Below are positions 41,582 through 50,530 of a DNA stretch of 64,000 nucleotides, in pieces (position 1 is the first letter of the stretch; each line of letters begins with the position of its first letter). This DNA comes from CAZTTG01 sp964615935 (lineage in GTDB: Bacteria; Planctomycetota; UBA1135; GCA-002686595). The notes under the pieces were generated by a model. The model was given only the letters and a program-made list of their open reading frames with translations. It ran no database searches and had not been told where the DNA came from. The DNA lies in NCBI GenBank assembly GCA_964615935.1, contig CAZTTG010000004.1:67320-131319 (forward strand), in the 5' to 3' direction. Both the position numbers and the translations under genes were made by a program.

Positions 41582-42946
41582 TCAACCCGCGCGCGCCAGC
41601 CGCCGCTTCAGCCAGCTCGGGTTGGTGAGGTAGAAGCGCATGCGACTCAGCCAGCGCTTGAACCGCTGGCCGGGCCGGTCGTACCACTCCTCGTACTCGG
41701 ACAGCAGCTTCTGCTTGGCGGCGTTCAGCTCCTCCACCGTGAAGTTCTCGTGCACGTAGGGGGTCCCCCCGCTGGCGACGAACTCCTTGTTGATCAGCTC
41801 GGGGTCGATGCGGTCGCGATAGAGCGTGAAGGCTTCGCTCCCCTTCAGCGGGTTGAACAGGGCGCAGCGCGCCTGGTCCGGCATCCCCGTCCTGAGCATC
41901 TTCGCGGTCAGCTCGATGTCCTCGGCGGTCTCCTTGGGCGTCCCGATGATCAGGAAGATCTTGGTCCACAGGTGGGCCTTGCGGGCGGTCTTCAGCGTCT
42001 CGATGATCTGCTCCAGGGTGAAGCGCTTCTTCAGGGTGACGAGGCTCGCCGGGGAGCCGGTCTCGACGCCGAAGTAGATGCGCCGCATGCCGGCCTCCCG
42101 CATCGCCATCATCATCTCGTAGTCGATGCGGTCCACCCGGGTCTCGCACACCCAGTTCACCTCGATCTTGCGCCTGACGATCTCCTCGCACAGGGCGAAG
42201 ACCCGCTTGCGCTGGGTGGTGAAGAGCTCGTCGATGAAGAGCACCGCGCCCGGCTGATACTCGGCCAGGAGCTGCTCCAGCTCGTCGCAGACGTTGTCCA
42301 CCGAGCGGGGCCGGAAGCCCCGGCCGTAGGTCTCCTTCTCGCAGAACACGCAGCTGTAGGGACAGCCGCGGCTGGTGAAGACGTAGATGAGCCGCTCCTT
42401 GTTGCGCCTGAAGTACTCATCCATCGGCAGGAGGTGTCGGGCGGGGAAGGGCAGCGCGTCGAGGTCCTTGTTGAAGGGCCGGACCTCGGTGAGGATCCGG
42501 TTGCCGGCGTCGTCGTGGAAGCCCAGTCCGGCGACCTCCTTGAGCTTCTCCTTGTCGTCGAGGTGGGGCAGCACCTCGGTGATCGAGATCTCGGCCTCCC
42601 CGGCGAAGACGAAGTCGAAGAGCTTCGAGTCGAGGACCGAGTCGGGGTCGACCGTGGCGTGGGGGCCGCCGATCATGGTGATCTTCCCCAGCTCCCGGGC
42701 GTAGCGCGCCCAGTCCTGGGCCCGCTCCACGTAGGGGGTCATGGTCGAGAAGCCGACCACGTCCGCCTGCTGGATGCCCTCTCGGATCTCCTCCGCGCCG
42801 TGAATCCGCTCGTCGAGGCACTTCACCGTGAGGCCCATCTTCTCGAGGATGGCGCCGAGCAGGAGGATCCCCATGGGCTGGGCGATGAACTCCAGGCCCT
42901 CGCCGGGTGTGGAACAGTAGACGAGAAGGTAGCTCCGCTCGGTCAT
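41582..42946 (-). CDS. B12-binding-domain radical SAM protein, copy 2
   Basis: A 454-aa protein. The cobalamin-like N-terminal domain contains KITMIGGPHATVDPDSV, and the radical SAM cluster motif is SRGCPYSCVFCEKE. VDRIDYEMMMAMREAGM and the acidic region ETGSPASLVTLKKRF are core SAM-barrel segments. The C-terminus is basic. It is clearly related to the gene at 31142 (same order of ARHLLPM, GRGFRPRS and W-Y..GQR near the end) but lacks that protein's Cys-rich insert. ATG at 42946 is chosen; upstream frame extension is Pro/Arg-rich filler. Substrate probably lies in the surface-glycan pathway. Confidence 0.87.
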   Translation of the reverse strand: MTERSYLLVYCSTPGEGLEFIAQPMGILLLGAILEKMGLTVKCLDERIHGAEEIREGIQQADVVGFSTMTPYVERAQDWARYARELGKITMIGGPHATVDPDSVLDSKLFDFVFAGEAEISITEVLPHLDDKEKLKEVAGLGFHDDAGNRILTEVRPFNKDLDALPFPARHLLPMDEYFRRNKERLIYVFTSRGCPYSCVFCEKETYGRGFRPRSVDNVCDELEQLLAEYQPGAVLFIDELFTTQRKRVFALCEEIVRRKIEVNWVCETRVDRIDYEMMMAMREAGMRRIYFGVETGSPASLVTLKKRFTLEQIIETLKTARKAHLWTKIFLIIGTPKETAEDIELTAKMLRTGMPDQARCALFNPLKGSEAFTLYRDRIDPELINKEFVASGGTPYVHENFTVEELNAAKQKLLSEYEEWYDRPGQRFKRWLSRMRFYLTNPSWLKRRLARAG

Positions 42947-43196
42947 GGGATCAGGCGCTCCTGGCCGAAGCCGTGGAATCCGGAAGGGGGTCTGCCGACG
43001 GCGACCGCCGCCAGGGGTCGCCTCTCGAGCTCCGCCTCCGGGCCGGGAGGAGCTCCACGTGCACGGTAGGGGCAAGGCGGGGAACCGGCAAGGGGATAGG
43101 CGCTGGCGGGGGGCGGTTCAAGCCCCGAGGCCACCGCGGCGGCTCGAGATCCTCGGGGCGCGCCATTCCGGTCGGCATCTCGAATCCCTGCCCCGC
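42947..43196. other. 250-bp gap without a recognised gene
   Basis: The gap lies between two minus-strand genes. It must hold the promoter for the second radical SAM gene, but I see no convincing -10/-35 pair. Two TTGCC(G/C) hexamers are present on the minus strand near 43085-43075. No small gene is supported. Confidence 0.5.
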
Positions 43197-44105
43197 TCAT
43201 CGCAGAAGGAAGGCGCCCAGGGCCCGCCCCAGGGGTCTCACGGGCTCGGCCGGGCGCCCGGCCAGGTGTCGTCCGAGCTGCCTCAGGCCGAAGTCGGCGA
43301 AGGTCGCCAGGGTGCACGCCTTGACCCAGACGCCGGCCGCGCGGCCGTGGTGCAGCCGGTAGTAGGTCAGCCGGTCCGCGTGCCAGCGCGCGACCCGATC
43401 CTCGAGCTGGGCGGTGCTGGCGCCGCCGCGGTGGGCCACCCGGGCTCCGGGGAGGAAGCGGATGGGCCGGCCCGCCCGCGCCAGGCGCCGGCACAGGTCG
43501 ACGTCGTTGAAGAAGACCGGCAGGCGCTCGTCGAGCCCCCCCATCGCCAGGATCTCCCGCCGTCGCAGCATCAGACAGGCGGCCGGGGGCTGGACCACGT
43601 CCCGCTCGCCGGCGTGGTCGAAGGCCCGCTCGAAGTAGCGCGAGAGCTCCGGGCTCCGCGGCCACCAGCGCTCGAGCGGCGTCCCGAAGAACAGCGGGGT
43701 CCACAGGTTGGGCAGGGCCATGCAGGCGCGCTGGATCGAGCCGTCGGGCGAGCGAAGCTGGGGCGCCACCCCGGCGTGCCCGGGGTGGTCCCGCAGGAAG
43801 GCGGCCATCCGGGCCACCGCGTCGGGGGCCACCTCGGTATCGGCGTTGAGGAGCAGGACCAGCTCGCTTCCCGCCCGCTCCAGCCCCTGGTTGCAGGCCC
43901 GGGCGAAGCCCGGGTTGTCGGGGTTGCGGACGAGGTGGACCGCCGGGAAGCGCTCGGCGACCCGCTCGGCCGAGCCGTCCCGGCTGGCGTTGTCGATCGC
44001 GATCGTCTCGAGCTCGACGCCCTCGCTGCGCTCCAGCGAGGCCAGGCAGGCCTCCAGCAGCTCGCGCGTGTTCCAGGAGGGAACGATGGCCGAGACCCGG
44101 TTCAC
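43197..44105 (-). CDS. Glycosyltransferase family 2 (rhamnosyltransferase-like)
   Basis: A 302-aa GT-A enzyme. It starts VNRVSAIVPSWNTRELLEA, followed by IAIDNASRDGS, RNPDNPGFARACNQG and LLLNADTEV with the DxD-like Asp pair. GGLDERLPVFFNDVDLCRRL is the acceptor-side motif of the WbbL/rhamnosyltransferase subgroup. The start is GTG overlapping the next GT gene's stop as GTGA. It is the last gene of a three-gene GT block transcribed leftward. The sugar transferred is a guess (rhamnose-like). Confidence 0.9.
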   Translation of the reverse strand: MNRVSAIVPSWNTRELLEACLASLERSEGVELETIAIDNASRDGSAERVAERFPAVHLVRNPDNPGFARACNQGLERAGSELVLLLNADTEVAPDAVARMAAFLRDHPGHAGVAPQLRSPDGSIQRACMALPNLWTPLFFGTPLERWWPRSPELSRYFERAFDHAGERDVVQPPAACLMLRRREILAMGGLDERLPVFFNDVDLCRRLARAGRPIRFLPGARVAHRGGASTAQLEDRVARWHADRLTYYRLHHGRAAGVWVKACTLATFADFGLRQLGRHLAGRPAEPVRPLGRALGAFLLR

Positions 44106-45172
44106 GAGCCGCCCCCCATCTCGCGGAAGAGCCGCTCCAGCAGCCCCTCGACCTCGTGGTCCCGCTCGACGATCGCGCGCAGCCGCCCGCCCAGGGCCTC
44201 GCGCTCCTCGGCGCCGGCGAGCAGCAGCCGCTCCATCCCCCGGGCGAGCCCGGCGTCGTCGCCCTTCTCGAAGAGGAGCTCGTCGGCCTCGGGCCCCAGA
44301 CCGCCCAGGAGGTCGCCGAAGGACTCGTTGCAGGTGAGCACCGGCCGGCGGCAGGACATGGCCTCGAGCACCACCTTGTCGACGCTGCCGGTGTAGCTCG
44401 CGTTGACCAGCAGGGTGCAGCGCCGGAAGTGCTCGGGCACCTCGGGATAGGGAACGGCGCCGTGCTGGTGCACCCGCCCGGCGAGCCCGCCCTCCTCGAC
44501 CGCCCGCGCGACCCTCGCGCCGTACTCCTCGTCGCCCGGCGCCAGGGCCCCGCCCACCAGGTCGAGGTGCACGTCCAGGCCGCGCGCGACCAGCCGCCCC
44601 AGGGCGGCGAGCACCGTCAGGGGATCCTTGGAGGGCGTCATGCGGCCCACCGCCAGGACGCGCGCCGGGGCGTCGGGCGCGGCCGCGCCGTAGCGGAGCG
44701 AGTCGAAGTGCTCGACGTCGATCCCGTGCCCGGTGACGACCTTCTTGTCGGTCTCCACCCGCATGGACTCGGCGCTGGCGGTGAAGACCCGGTCGACGCG
44801 TCGCACGGCGCGCAGGAGTCGGGCGTCCACCCCGCCGTGGGTGTACCACAGGTACAGCCCGGCCCCCGCCCGGCGCGCCGGTCCGGCGGCGACCAGGGCA
44901 TAGCGCGGGATCATGTGCGCCAGGACGGTGTCGAAGCCCTGCGAGAAGGCCTCCGCCAGGATGCGGCGGTAGCGCAGCCAGCGCCGCACGCGGCCCCGGC
45001 GACCGACCACGCGCACGTCGGCGTTGTCGGGCAGGCCCTCGGTCCGCCCCGCCTCGAGGGCCACCACCCGCACGCGCTCGGCGCGGCGCGCGAAGCCCTC
45101 GATCCACCGGGGCACGAAGCCCAGGATGGCGTCGCCCTCGTCGATCACCTGGGTGAGGAAGAGCAGCTTCAC
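44102..45172 (-). CDS. Glycosyltransferase, GT4-like
   Basis: A 356-aa GT-B protein. The N-terminus KLLFLTQVIDEGDAILGFVP is like other GT4 members, and the C-terminal domain has LAVGRMTPSKDPLTVLAAL and DKVVLEAMSCRRPVLTC. The GTG start overlaps the upstream GT stop (GTGA), and its stop overlaps the GT2 start in the same way, so the three genes are co-translated. Substrate unknown. Confidence 0.88.
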   Translation of the reverse strand: MKLLFLTQVIDEGDAILGFVPRWIEGFARRAERVRVVALEAGRTEGLPDNADVRVVGRRGRVRRWLRYRRILAEAFSQGFDTVLAHMIPRYALVAAGPARRAGAGLYLWYTHGGVDARLLRAVRRVDRVFTASAESMRVETDKKVVTGHGIDVEHFDSLRYGAAAPDAPARVLAVGRMTPSKDPLTVLAALGRLVARGLDVHLDLVGGALAPGDEEYGARVARAVEEGGLAGRVHQHGAVPYPEVPEHFRRCTLLVNASYTGSVDKVVLEAMSCRRPVLTCNESFGDLLGGLGPEADELLFEKGDDAGLARGMERLLLAGAEEREALGGRLRAIVERDHEVEGLLERLFREMGGGS

Positions 45173-46341
45173 GCGTCCCTCGCCTCCCCCGGCTCGGCGC
45201 ACACCGCGCGGTAGAGCTCCTCCAGCCGGTCGGCCAGGACCTCGGCTCCGTGATCGCGCCTCGCGCGGGTGCGCGCGCGGCGGCCCATCTCCCGGGCCTC
45301 GCCCGGATCGTCCGCCAGCCTCGCCAGCCCCCGGGCCAGCTCCTCGGCCCCCTCACCCAGGAAGCCCGTGCGCCCCTCGACGACGAGCTCGGGCACGCCG
45401 CCGACCGGGGTGGCCACGACCGGCAGGGCCGCGGCCGCGGCCTCGATCAGCGAGACCGGCATGCCCTCGGAGCGGGAGGTGAGCAGAACGGCGTCCAGGT
45501 CGGCCAGCACGGGGGCCATCTCCTCCCGCCGGCCGATCAGGTGCACCCGCTCGGCCAGGGGTCGGTCCAGGCCCGAGCGGGCGCGCTCGAGGCCGGGGCG
45601 GCCCTCTCCGTCGCCGACGAAGACGAGCTGGATGTGGGGGTGGCTGTCCGCCAGCATCCCCAGGGTATCGAGCGCCAGCTCCGGTCGCTTGACCTCTGCC
45701 AGCCGACCCACGACCCCCACGAGAAAGGTCCCCTCCGTGGCCCCCACCAGGCGGCGCAGGCCGCCATCCCGGCCGTCGATGGCCAGGAAGGGCCCAAGAT
45801 CCAGGCCCGGGCGGATCACGACCAGCTGCTCCTCGCCGGCCACCCCCAGCCTCACCAGGTCGTCGGCCGTGGCGTGGGAGACCGCCACCACCCGGTGGGT
45901 CCGGGCGGCCAGCCGTCGCTCCAGGGCGGCGATGGCCGCCGACACGGCCGGGGGGAAGTAGCCCTCCAGCACGTGGCCGTGGAAGGTGTGGACCCGGGCG
46001 GCCCGGGGCGCGCGGCGCAGGGCGGCGCGGCGACCCAGGGCTCCGGCCTTGGAGGCGTGGGTGTGCACCACGTCCGGGACGAAGGCCCCCAGCTCGCGGC
46101 CCAGGAAGCGGGCGGCCCGGAGGTCGGACAGGGGCCGCCAGCCCCGGCGGAGGCCCGGCACCCGCACGAGGTCGAGCCCCAGCTCGCATGCGGCCGGTGC
46201 CAGGTCTCCCTCGCCGGCCTCGGGTCTCCCGGCGAAGAGCCGCAGCGTGTGGCCGCGGGCCTGCAGGATGGGATCGCAGCCGAGAACCTGCCGCGCCGGC
46301 CCCCCCAGGTTCAGGCGGGTCAGCACGCGGGCGATGCGCAC
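45169..46341 (-). CDS. Glycosyltransferase family 4
   Basis: A 390-aa GT-B enzyme. It starts VRIARVLTRLNLGGPARQVL, with VHTHASKAGALGRRAAL in the N-domain. The C-domain has VGVVGRLAEVKRPELALDTL and EGMPVSLIEAAAAALPVVAT, the standard GT4 donor motif. The GTG at 46341 is the first start in frame before the Rossmann strand. It heads the three-GT block, with a 216-bp divergent gap to the next plus-strand gene. Similar to the GT at 51651 (both have VHTHxSKAG.LGRRAAL), so the two are probable paralogues. Confidence 0.9.
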   Translation of the reverse strand: MRIARVLTRLNLGGPARQVLGCDPILQARGHTLRLFAGRPEAGEGDLAPAACELGLDLVRVPGLRRGWRPLSDLRAARFLGRELGAFVPDVVHTHASKAGALGRRAALRRAPRAARVHTFHGHVLEGYFPPAVSAAIAALERRLAARTHRVVAVSHATADDLVRLGVAGEEQLVVIRPGLDLGPFLAIDGRDGGLRRLVGATEGTFLVGVVGRLAEVKRPELALDTLGMLADSHPHIQLVFVGDGEGRPGLERARSGLDRPLAERVHLIGRREEMAPVLADLDAVLLTSRSEGMPVSLIEAAAAALPVVATPVGGVPELVVEGRTGFLGEGAEELARGLARLADDPGEAREMGRRARTRARRDHGAEVLADRLEELYRAVCAEPGEARDA

Positions 46342-46529
46342 GGCGGCCTCCGGCGAGGGCGGTCGTAGGGGAGCTCGAGGGGGGGCTGCATCCGGCGGAC
46401 GCCGACCGTCGGGCCGGCGGACCGCCCAGTCTGACATTCCCGGCCCCGGCGATCCGCCCGCAAGGGGGATTCCCCGGCAGGGCCCCGGCTCCGCGCCTCG
46501 CGCCCGTCGAGCCGGGGCGCCGGCGAGGT

Positions 46530-46535
46530 TATCCT
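46530..46535 (+). promoter_or_regulatory. Putative -10 (TATCCT) before the LigB-like gene
   Basis: TATCCT in the context GAGGTTATCCTGAGC ends 22 bases before the GTG at 46558, in the 216-bp divergent gap. No clear -35. Confidence 0.35.
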
Positions 46536-46557
46536 GAGCGGGCCTGCGACGCCCGCC

Positions 46558-47361
46558 GTGCTCCAGCCCGCCCTCTCCGGACTCCTGCCCCACCCGCCGA
46601 TCGTCGTCCCCCTGGTCGGGGGCGGGCGAGGCGAGGAGGGGTGCCGCGCGACGACCGAGGCCTGCCGGGAGCTCGCCCGCCGGCTGGTCGAGGCCGCCCC
46701 GAGGAGGCTCTGCCTGGTGTCGCCGCACTCGCCCCGCAGCGGCGGGGCCTTCGGCGTCTGGCAGGGGGAGCGGCTCGCGGGAGACCTCGGTGCGTTCCGG
46801 GCCCCGGAGGCCGCGGTGGATCTGCCCAACGACGCCGAGCTGGGCCGGGCGCTGGTCGCCGAGGCGGGCCGCAGCGGGCTCGCCTGCTGGTCGATCCCGG
46901 CCGAGCCCATGGACCACGGAGCGGTGGTGCCCCTCTGGTTCCTGCAGCAGGCCGGCTGGAGCGGGCCGACCAGCGTCCTCTCCCTGCCCCTGCCCGACCG
47001 CGCCGATCCGGGCGCCGTCGGCTCGGCGCTGGGGCGCGTCGTGGAGGAGCTGGGAGAGCCGGCGGCCCTGATCGCCAGCGGCGACATGACCCACCGCGGG
47101 AGCCCGGGCGCGCCCTCGGGGTTTCACCCTCGCGCGCGGGAGTTCGACCGGGAGCTGCGCCGGCTCGTCGGCCAGGGCCGCCTGGAGGACATCCCCCGCA
47201 TCGACCCCCACCTGCGAAGCCTGGCGGCCGAGGACGCGGCCGACTCCGCGACCCTGGTGACCGCGGCCCACGGCTTCCGCGCCCACGCCGCCGAGGAGCT
47301 CTCCTACGAGTGCCCCTTCGGCGTGGGCTACCTGGTGGCGGTCTTCCACGACGGCGGGTAG
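46558..47361 (+). CDS. Class III extradiol dioxygenase-like (LigB fold) protein
   Basis: A 267-aa protein. The metal-ligand pattern fits LigB/AMMECR1-associated proteins: LPHPPIVVPLVG at the N-terminus, VSPHSPRSGG, MDHGAVVPLWFLQQ and ASGDMTHRGSPG in order, ending SYECPFGVGYLVAVFHD. Members with this layout include ring-cleaving dioxygenases, but many bacterial ones stand beside AMMECR1 proteins and are uncharacterised, so an enzyme activity is not assigned. The start is GTG. It is a stand-alone gene between the GT block (divergent) and the S41-like gene on the same strand. Confidence 0.78.
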   Translation: MLQPALSGLLPHPPIVVPLVGGGRGEEGCRATTEACRELARRLVEAAPRRLCLVSPHSPRSGGAFGVWQGERLAGDLGAFRAPEAAVDLPNDAELGRALVAEAGRSGLACWSIPAEPMDHGAVVPLWFLQQAGWSGPTSVLSLPLPDRADPGAVGSALGRVVEELGEPAALIASGDMTHRGSPGAPSGFHPRAREFDRELRRLVGQGRLEDIPRIDPHLRSLAAEDAADSATLVTAAHGFRAHAAEELSYECPFGVGYLVAVFHDGG

Positions 47362-47443
47362 GCCGCGGCGGCGCGGGGGGCGCTCGCCCGTCTCGATTGC
47401 GTCAAAGGGGGCGCTCCCCGCCGGGTCGGATCGCGGGCGCGGC

Positions 47444-47449
47444 TAGGAT
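47444..47449 (+). promoter_or_regulatory. Putative -10 (TAGGAT), near-leaderless
   Basis: GGCTAGGATCGGCTGGT then ATG: the hexamer ends eight bases before the start codon at 47458. It is the same element and nearly the same distance as at tmk. Confidence 0.4.
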
Positions 47450-47457
47450 CGGCTGGT

Positions 47458-48633
47458 ATGAACATCCGCTGCGCCCTCGCGTCGCTCCTCCTCCTGGCGC
47501 CGGCCGCGACCGCGTCCACCGAGGAGGCCGGCGTGCTCTTCGAACGGGTCGTCGACCGCCTCGAGAGCGAGTTCTACGACCGCGACTTCCGCGAGCGCCG
47601 GCTGCCCCGCCTCGCCCGGCGCTTCCGACCCCTCGCGCGGGCCGCCGCCAGCCTCGAGGAGGAGCGACAGGTGGTCCACGACCTCCTGGCCGGAATCCCG
47701 ACCAGCCACCTGGCCCTCTTCTCGAGGTCCAGCTACGACGCCATGAACCGGGAGCTGGCCGGCGAGGCCGTCCCCTGCCTCGGCTTCCAGGCGGTGGTCC
47801 TGGACGGGCGCACCTTCGCGGACTGGGTGCTCGAGGGCGGGCCGGCCGCGCGCGCCGGTCTCCGGCGGGGTGACGAGATCCTGGCCCTCGACGGCCTGCG
47901 GCCGGAGCGCAGCCCCCGCCTGGACTGGCGCAGCGACGACGCGGCGCTGCCCGATCCCCCGCTCCACCGCATCCTGTGCCGCGAGGGGGAGCTGGTCGAG
48001 GTCCGGCTCTGCCGCGCCCCCGGCCAGGTCGCGCGCGCCGCCATCCGGGCCGGCCGCTACGGCGGGGTGGAGGCGGCCCGCGCCAGCGTGAGCCTGATCG
48101 AGAGCGAGGGTCGGCGGGTGGGCTACGTTCACCTGTGGTACGTGCAGGAGCGCGAGCCCTCGCGGCTCCTGGCCCGCGCGCTGGCGGGAGAGCTCCGGGA
48201 GGCCGAGGCCCTGGTCCTCGACCTGCGCGGCCGGGGCGGCATGGCCTCCGAGGTGGAGCGCATCCTGCGCCTGTTCGGGCCCCGGGACGGCGCGTGGTCC
48301 CGCCCCCTGGTCCTCCTGATCGACTCCCGGACCCGCAGCGCCAAGGAGGTGCTCGCCCACGAGCTGCGCAGCCGCGCTCGCGCCTTCCTGGTCGGGGAGC
48401 GCACGGCCGGCGCCGTGATCCCCGCCACCTTCCGCGACGTGGGCCAGGAGAGCGTGCTGATGTTCCCGGCCTTCACCCTGGGCGCCCACACGAAGGCGCT
48501 CGAGGGTCGCGGCGTGGAGCCCGACCTCGAGGTCCCCGACGCCATCCCCTACGCCGCGGGTCGCGATCCCATCCTGGAGGCCGGCCTCCTCTCCGCGAGC
48601 GCCTGGTGCCGGGAGCTCACCCGCGATCGGTGA
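47458..48633 (+). CDS. Secreted S41-like peptidase lacking the CTP lysine
   Basis: A 391-aa protein with a signal peptide (about 1-19). A PDZ-like segment (WVLEGGPAARAGLRRGDEIL) and an S41 domain (VLDLRGRGGMASEVERIL) follow. The Ser that aligns with the CTP nucleophile is in RTRSAKEVLAHEL, but the position 25 residues further, where CTPs carry Lys in FGKG, reads ERTAGAV (Ala). The protein is therefore either of the S41B/IRBP-tricorn type, which uses other residues, or inactive. It converges on the DUF5658 gene with 12 bp between. Substrate unknown. Confidence 0.82.
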   Translation: MNIRCALASLLLLAPAATASTEEAGVLFERVVDRLESEFYDRDFRERRLPRLARRFRPLARAAASLEEERQVVHDLLAGIPTSHLALFSRSSYDAMNRELAGEAVPCLGFQAVVLDGRTFADWVLEGGPAARAGLRRGDEILALDGLRPERSPRLDWRSDDAALPDPPLHRILCREGELVEVRLCRAPGQVARAAIRAGRYGGVEAARASVSLIESEGRRVGYVHLWYVQEREPSRLLARALAGELREAEALVLDLRGRGGMASEVERILRLFGPRDGAWSRPLVLLIDSRTRSAKEVLAHELRSRARAFLVGERTAGAVIPATFRDVGQESVLMFPAFTLGAHTKALEGRGVEPDLEVPDAIPYAAGRDPILEAGLLSASAWCRELTRDR

Positions 48634-48645
48634 TCCCCCTCGCGC

Positions 48646-49116
48646 TCACAGCAGCGCGAGGTGATAGACGACCAGCAGCGTGTACGTGACGGCGCCCACC
48701 CACAGCCCCAGCCGCGCCAGGAGGAAGTTCTTGTGCAGGCACAGGACCAGCAGGGGCAAGGCGATCAGGATCGACTTCAGCACCACGAAGCCCAGGCGCC
48801 CGGCGCCCAGGAGCGCGGCCGCGACCGGGTTCAGCTCGATGCCCCCGTTCTGCAGGTGCACCAGGGTGAAGAAGCTGTCGGCCGCGTTCAGGAGCGCGAT
48901 GGCGCAGATGGCCAGCCAGACCCCCGGGCCGTAGAGATCGACGAAGCTGCCCTCGCGCTCGTCGCCCCGGCGCACGCCCCGCCGACGGCCTCCGAGCAGG
49001 GAGTAGCGCGACAGGCGCGGGGTGGGCTGGCGGCGGCGGTCGGGGCCGCGCCAGATGCGCTTGCGCGCTTCCTCTCGGGCCGGGTCACGCTCGGCGGACA
49101 GTTCTTCGGCGGGCAT
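48646..49116 (-). CDS. DUF5658 membrane protein
   Basis: A 156-aa protein. The N-terminal ~55 residues are highly charged (Glu/Arg-rich). Three hydrophobic helices follow. The helix-1 segment LLNAADSFFTLVHLQNGGIELNP and the terminal LCLHKNF are the pattern of DUF5658, a membrane family of unknown function found widely in Gram-negative environmental bacteria. A TAGAGT hexamer on the minus strand (49156-49161) is a possible -10. It sits at the end of the TruD-GT operon direction, 130 bp after the TruD stop, so it may be a separate unit. Confidence 0.75.
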   Translation of the reverse strand: MPAEELSAERDPAREEARKRIWRGPDRRRQPTPRLSRYSLLGGRRRGVRRGDEREGSFVDLYGPGVWLAICAIALLNAADSFFTLVHLQNGGIELNPVAAALLGAGRLGFVVLKSILIALPLLVLCLHKNFLLARLGLWVGAVTYTLLVVYHLALL

Positions 49117-49246
49117 CGCGGTCCTGCCCGGGGTCGCGCGCGAGACCGGGCTGCGACTCTATCGGCCCGCCGCGCGGACGCTCTGAAGCGATCCGCCCCC
49201 CGGGTCCGGGTCCCGCGCTCCACGCGGAGGGGGGGACCGACCGCGG

Positions 49247-50530
49247 TCAGGGAGCCTCGCCGCGCAGGAACTTCCCCAGCTCCTCCACCAGGACGCTGGC
49301 GAAGGCCCCCTTCGGGAGGCTGAATTCCAGCACCGCGTCTCCCTCCTCGGGCCGCAGCCGGGCGTCCCGGACGGGAACCCGCAGGGGCCGGCGGGCCCCC
49401 TTCTGGTCGAGCCCCGGCCCGATCCGCCCGAAGTCGGCGGGCTCCAGGTCCAGCGCGTCGAGCTCGGCGCGCTCGATCTCGCCGGGGCGGCCCCGGGCGG
49501 GCGTCATCTTGTGCCCGAACACCGGCCCGGAGGGGCTGATCTCGAAGTCCGCCGCGCGCCGACGGGCCTCGGCGGCGTCCTCCACGAGGAAGCAGGCCCC
49601 GCGGTCGTGGAGCCAGGCCAGGTCGCCCGGCTCGAGGCGCTGGAGGTCGGGCATCCGGCGGGCGAGCACGGCGTTGAACGCGCGCGACTGCAGGGCCGAG
49701 AGATGAAGCTGGCAGACCTTGCGATCCAGGGCGCGCACCAGCGCGGCCGCGTCGTCCGGACTCCGCTCCAGCGCGGGCAGCAGCCGCGCCAGATCGGGGG
49801 CCAGCCTCGAGCGCAGCCGGGCGTGCTCCGAGCGCGGGACCGGCCTCGCCTGCTCGACCGCGCGGTGGAGCTCGGCCAGGGCTGCGGCGCGCCGTTCGAA
49901 GCCCGGCCCCGCGGCATCCGGGGGCAGGCAGTGCCTCGGGCCCAGGAGCTCGAGCAGGTACTCGCGCCGGCGCCCCAGCGCCAGGAGCCGGCCGAGCTCG
50001 TGCGACCGGCCGCTCCAGCCGAAGCGCTGGGGGCCGGCGTAGTTCGGCAGACCCCGTGATAGCACGCGCTCCAGCACCGCCTCGGCGACGGCCAGGGACT
50101 CGCCCGCCAGACCGCGCAGCCGCAGGCGGAAGCGGTTCCCCGCCAGGTGGCCGACGCGCAGCTTGTGGGGGTGGCGCTCGATCCGGTCGATGAGCAGGCC
50201 GGGGAGGTCGAGGGCGGCCAGCTCCTCGGGCCGGACGCCGGCGACGGTGATCGCCTGCCGGGTCAGGGCGCGCGCGTCCTTGAGACCGGCGTAGCCGAAG
50301 CTGCGCCGTGGCACGTCCAGCGCGCGCGACAGCCGGCCCAGGGCCTGCAGGGTCGAGAGGCCGCGCTTCTCGAGCCGGAACATGAGGTGCTCCCCCTCGC
50401 CAGCGGCCGGGTACAGGGGCAGCTCCTCGACCTGGAAGTCCTCGAGGCGCGCGCGGTACCCGAAGCTCAGGGGAGGGAGGTCCTCGGTCAGGTGCCGGTA
50501 GCCGGGGGCCCAGGGCGGGCCGTCGCTCAT
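49247..50530 (-). CDS. truD: tRNA pseudouridine(13) synthase
   Basis: A 427-aa pseudouridine synthase. The TruD active-site block is FGYAGLKDARALTRQ with catalytic D85. The N-terminal SFGYRARLEDFQVEELPLY and the QRFGWSGRSHELGRLL segment are also characteristic. The middle insertion domain is shorter than in E. coli TruD. It modifies U13 of some tRNAs. Oddly it is embedded in a glycosyltransferase operon, its ATG overlapping the stop of a GT gene (ATGA), a linkage with no obvious biochemical reason. Confidence 0.93.
   Translation of the reverse strand: MSDGPPWAPGYRHLTEDLPPLSFGYRARLEDFQVEELPLYPAAGEGEHLMFRLEKRGLSTLQALGRLSRALDVPRRSFGYAGLKDARALTRQAITVAGVRPEELAALDLPGLLIDRIERHPHKLRVGHLAGNRFRLRLRGLAGESLAVAEAVLERVLSRGLPNYAGPQRFGWSGRSHELGRLLALGRRREYLLELLGPRHCLPPDAAGPGFERRAAALAELHRAVEQARPVPRSEHARLRSRLAPDLARLLPALERSPDDAAALVRALDRKVCQLHLSALQSRAFNAVLARRMPDLQRLEPGDLAWLHDRGACFLVEDAAEARRRAADFEISPSGPVFGHKMTPARGRPGEIERAELDALDLEPADFGRIGPGLDQKGARRPLRVPVRDARLRPEEGDAVLEFSLPKGAFASVLVEELGKFLRGEAP

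Noticed and set aside
47350..47450. TTGCGT about 40 bases before TAGGAT as a -35
   Set aside because: Spacing of 41 bases is far outside the usable range for a sigma70 promoter.
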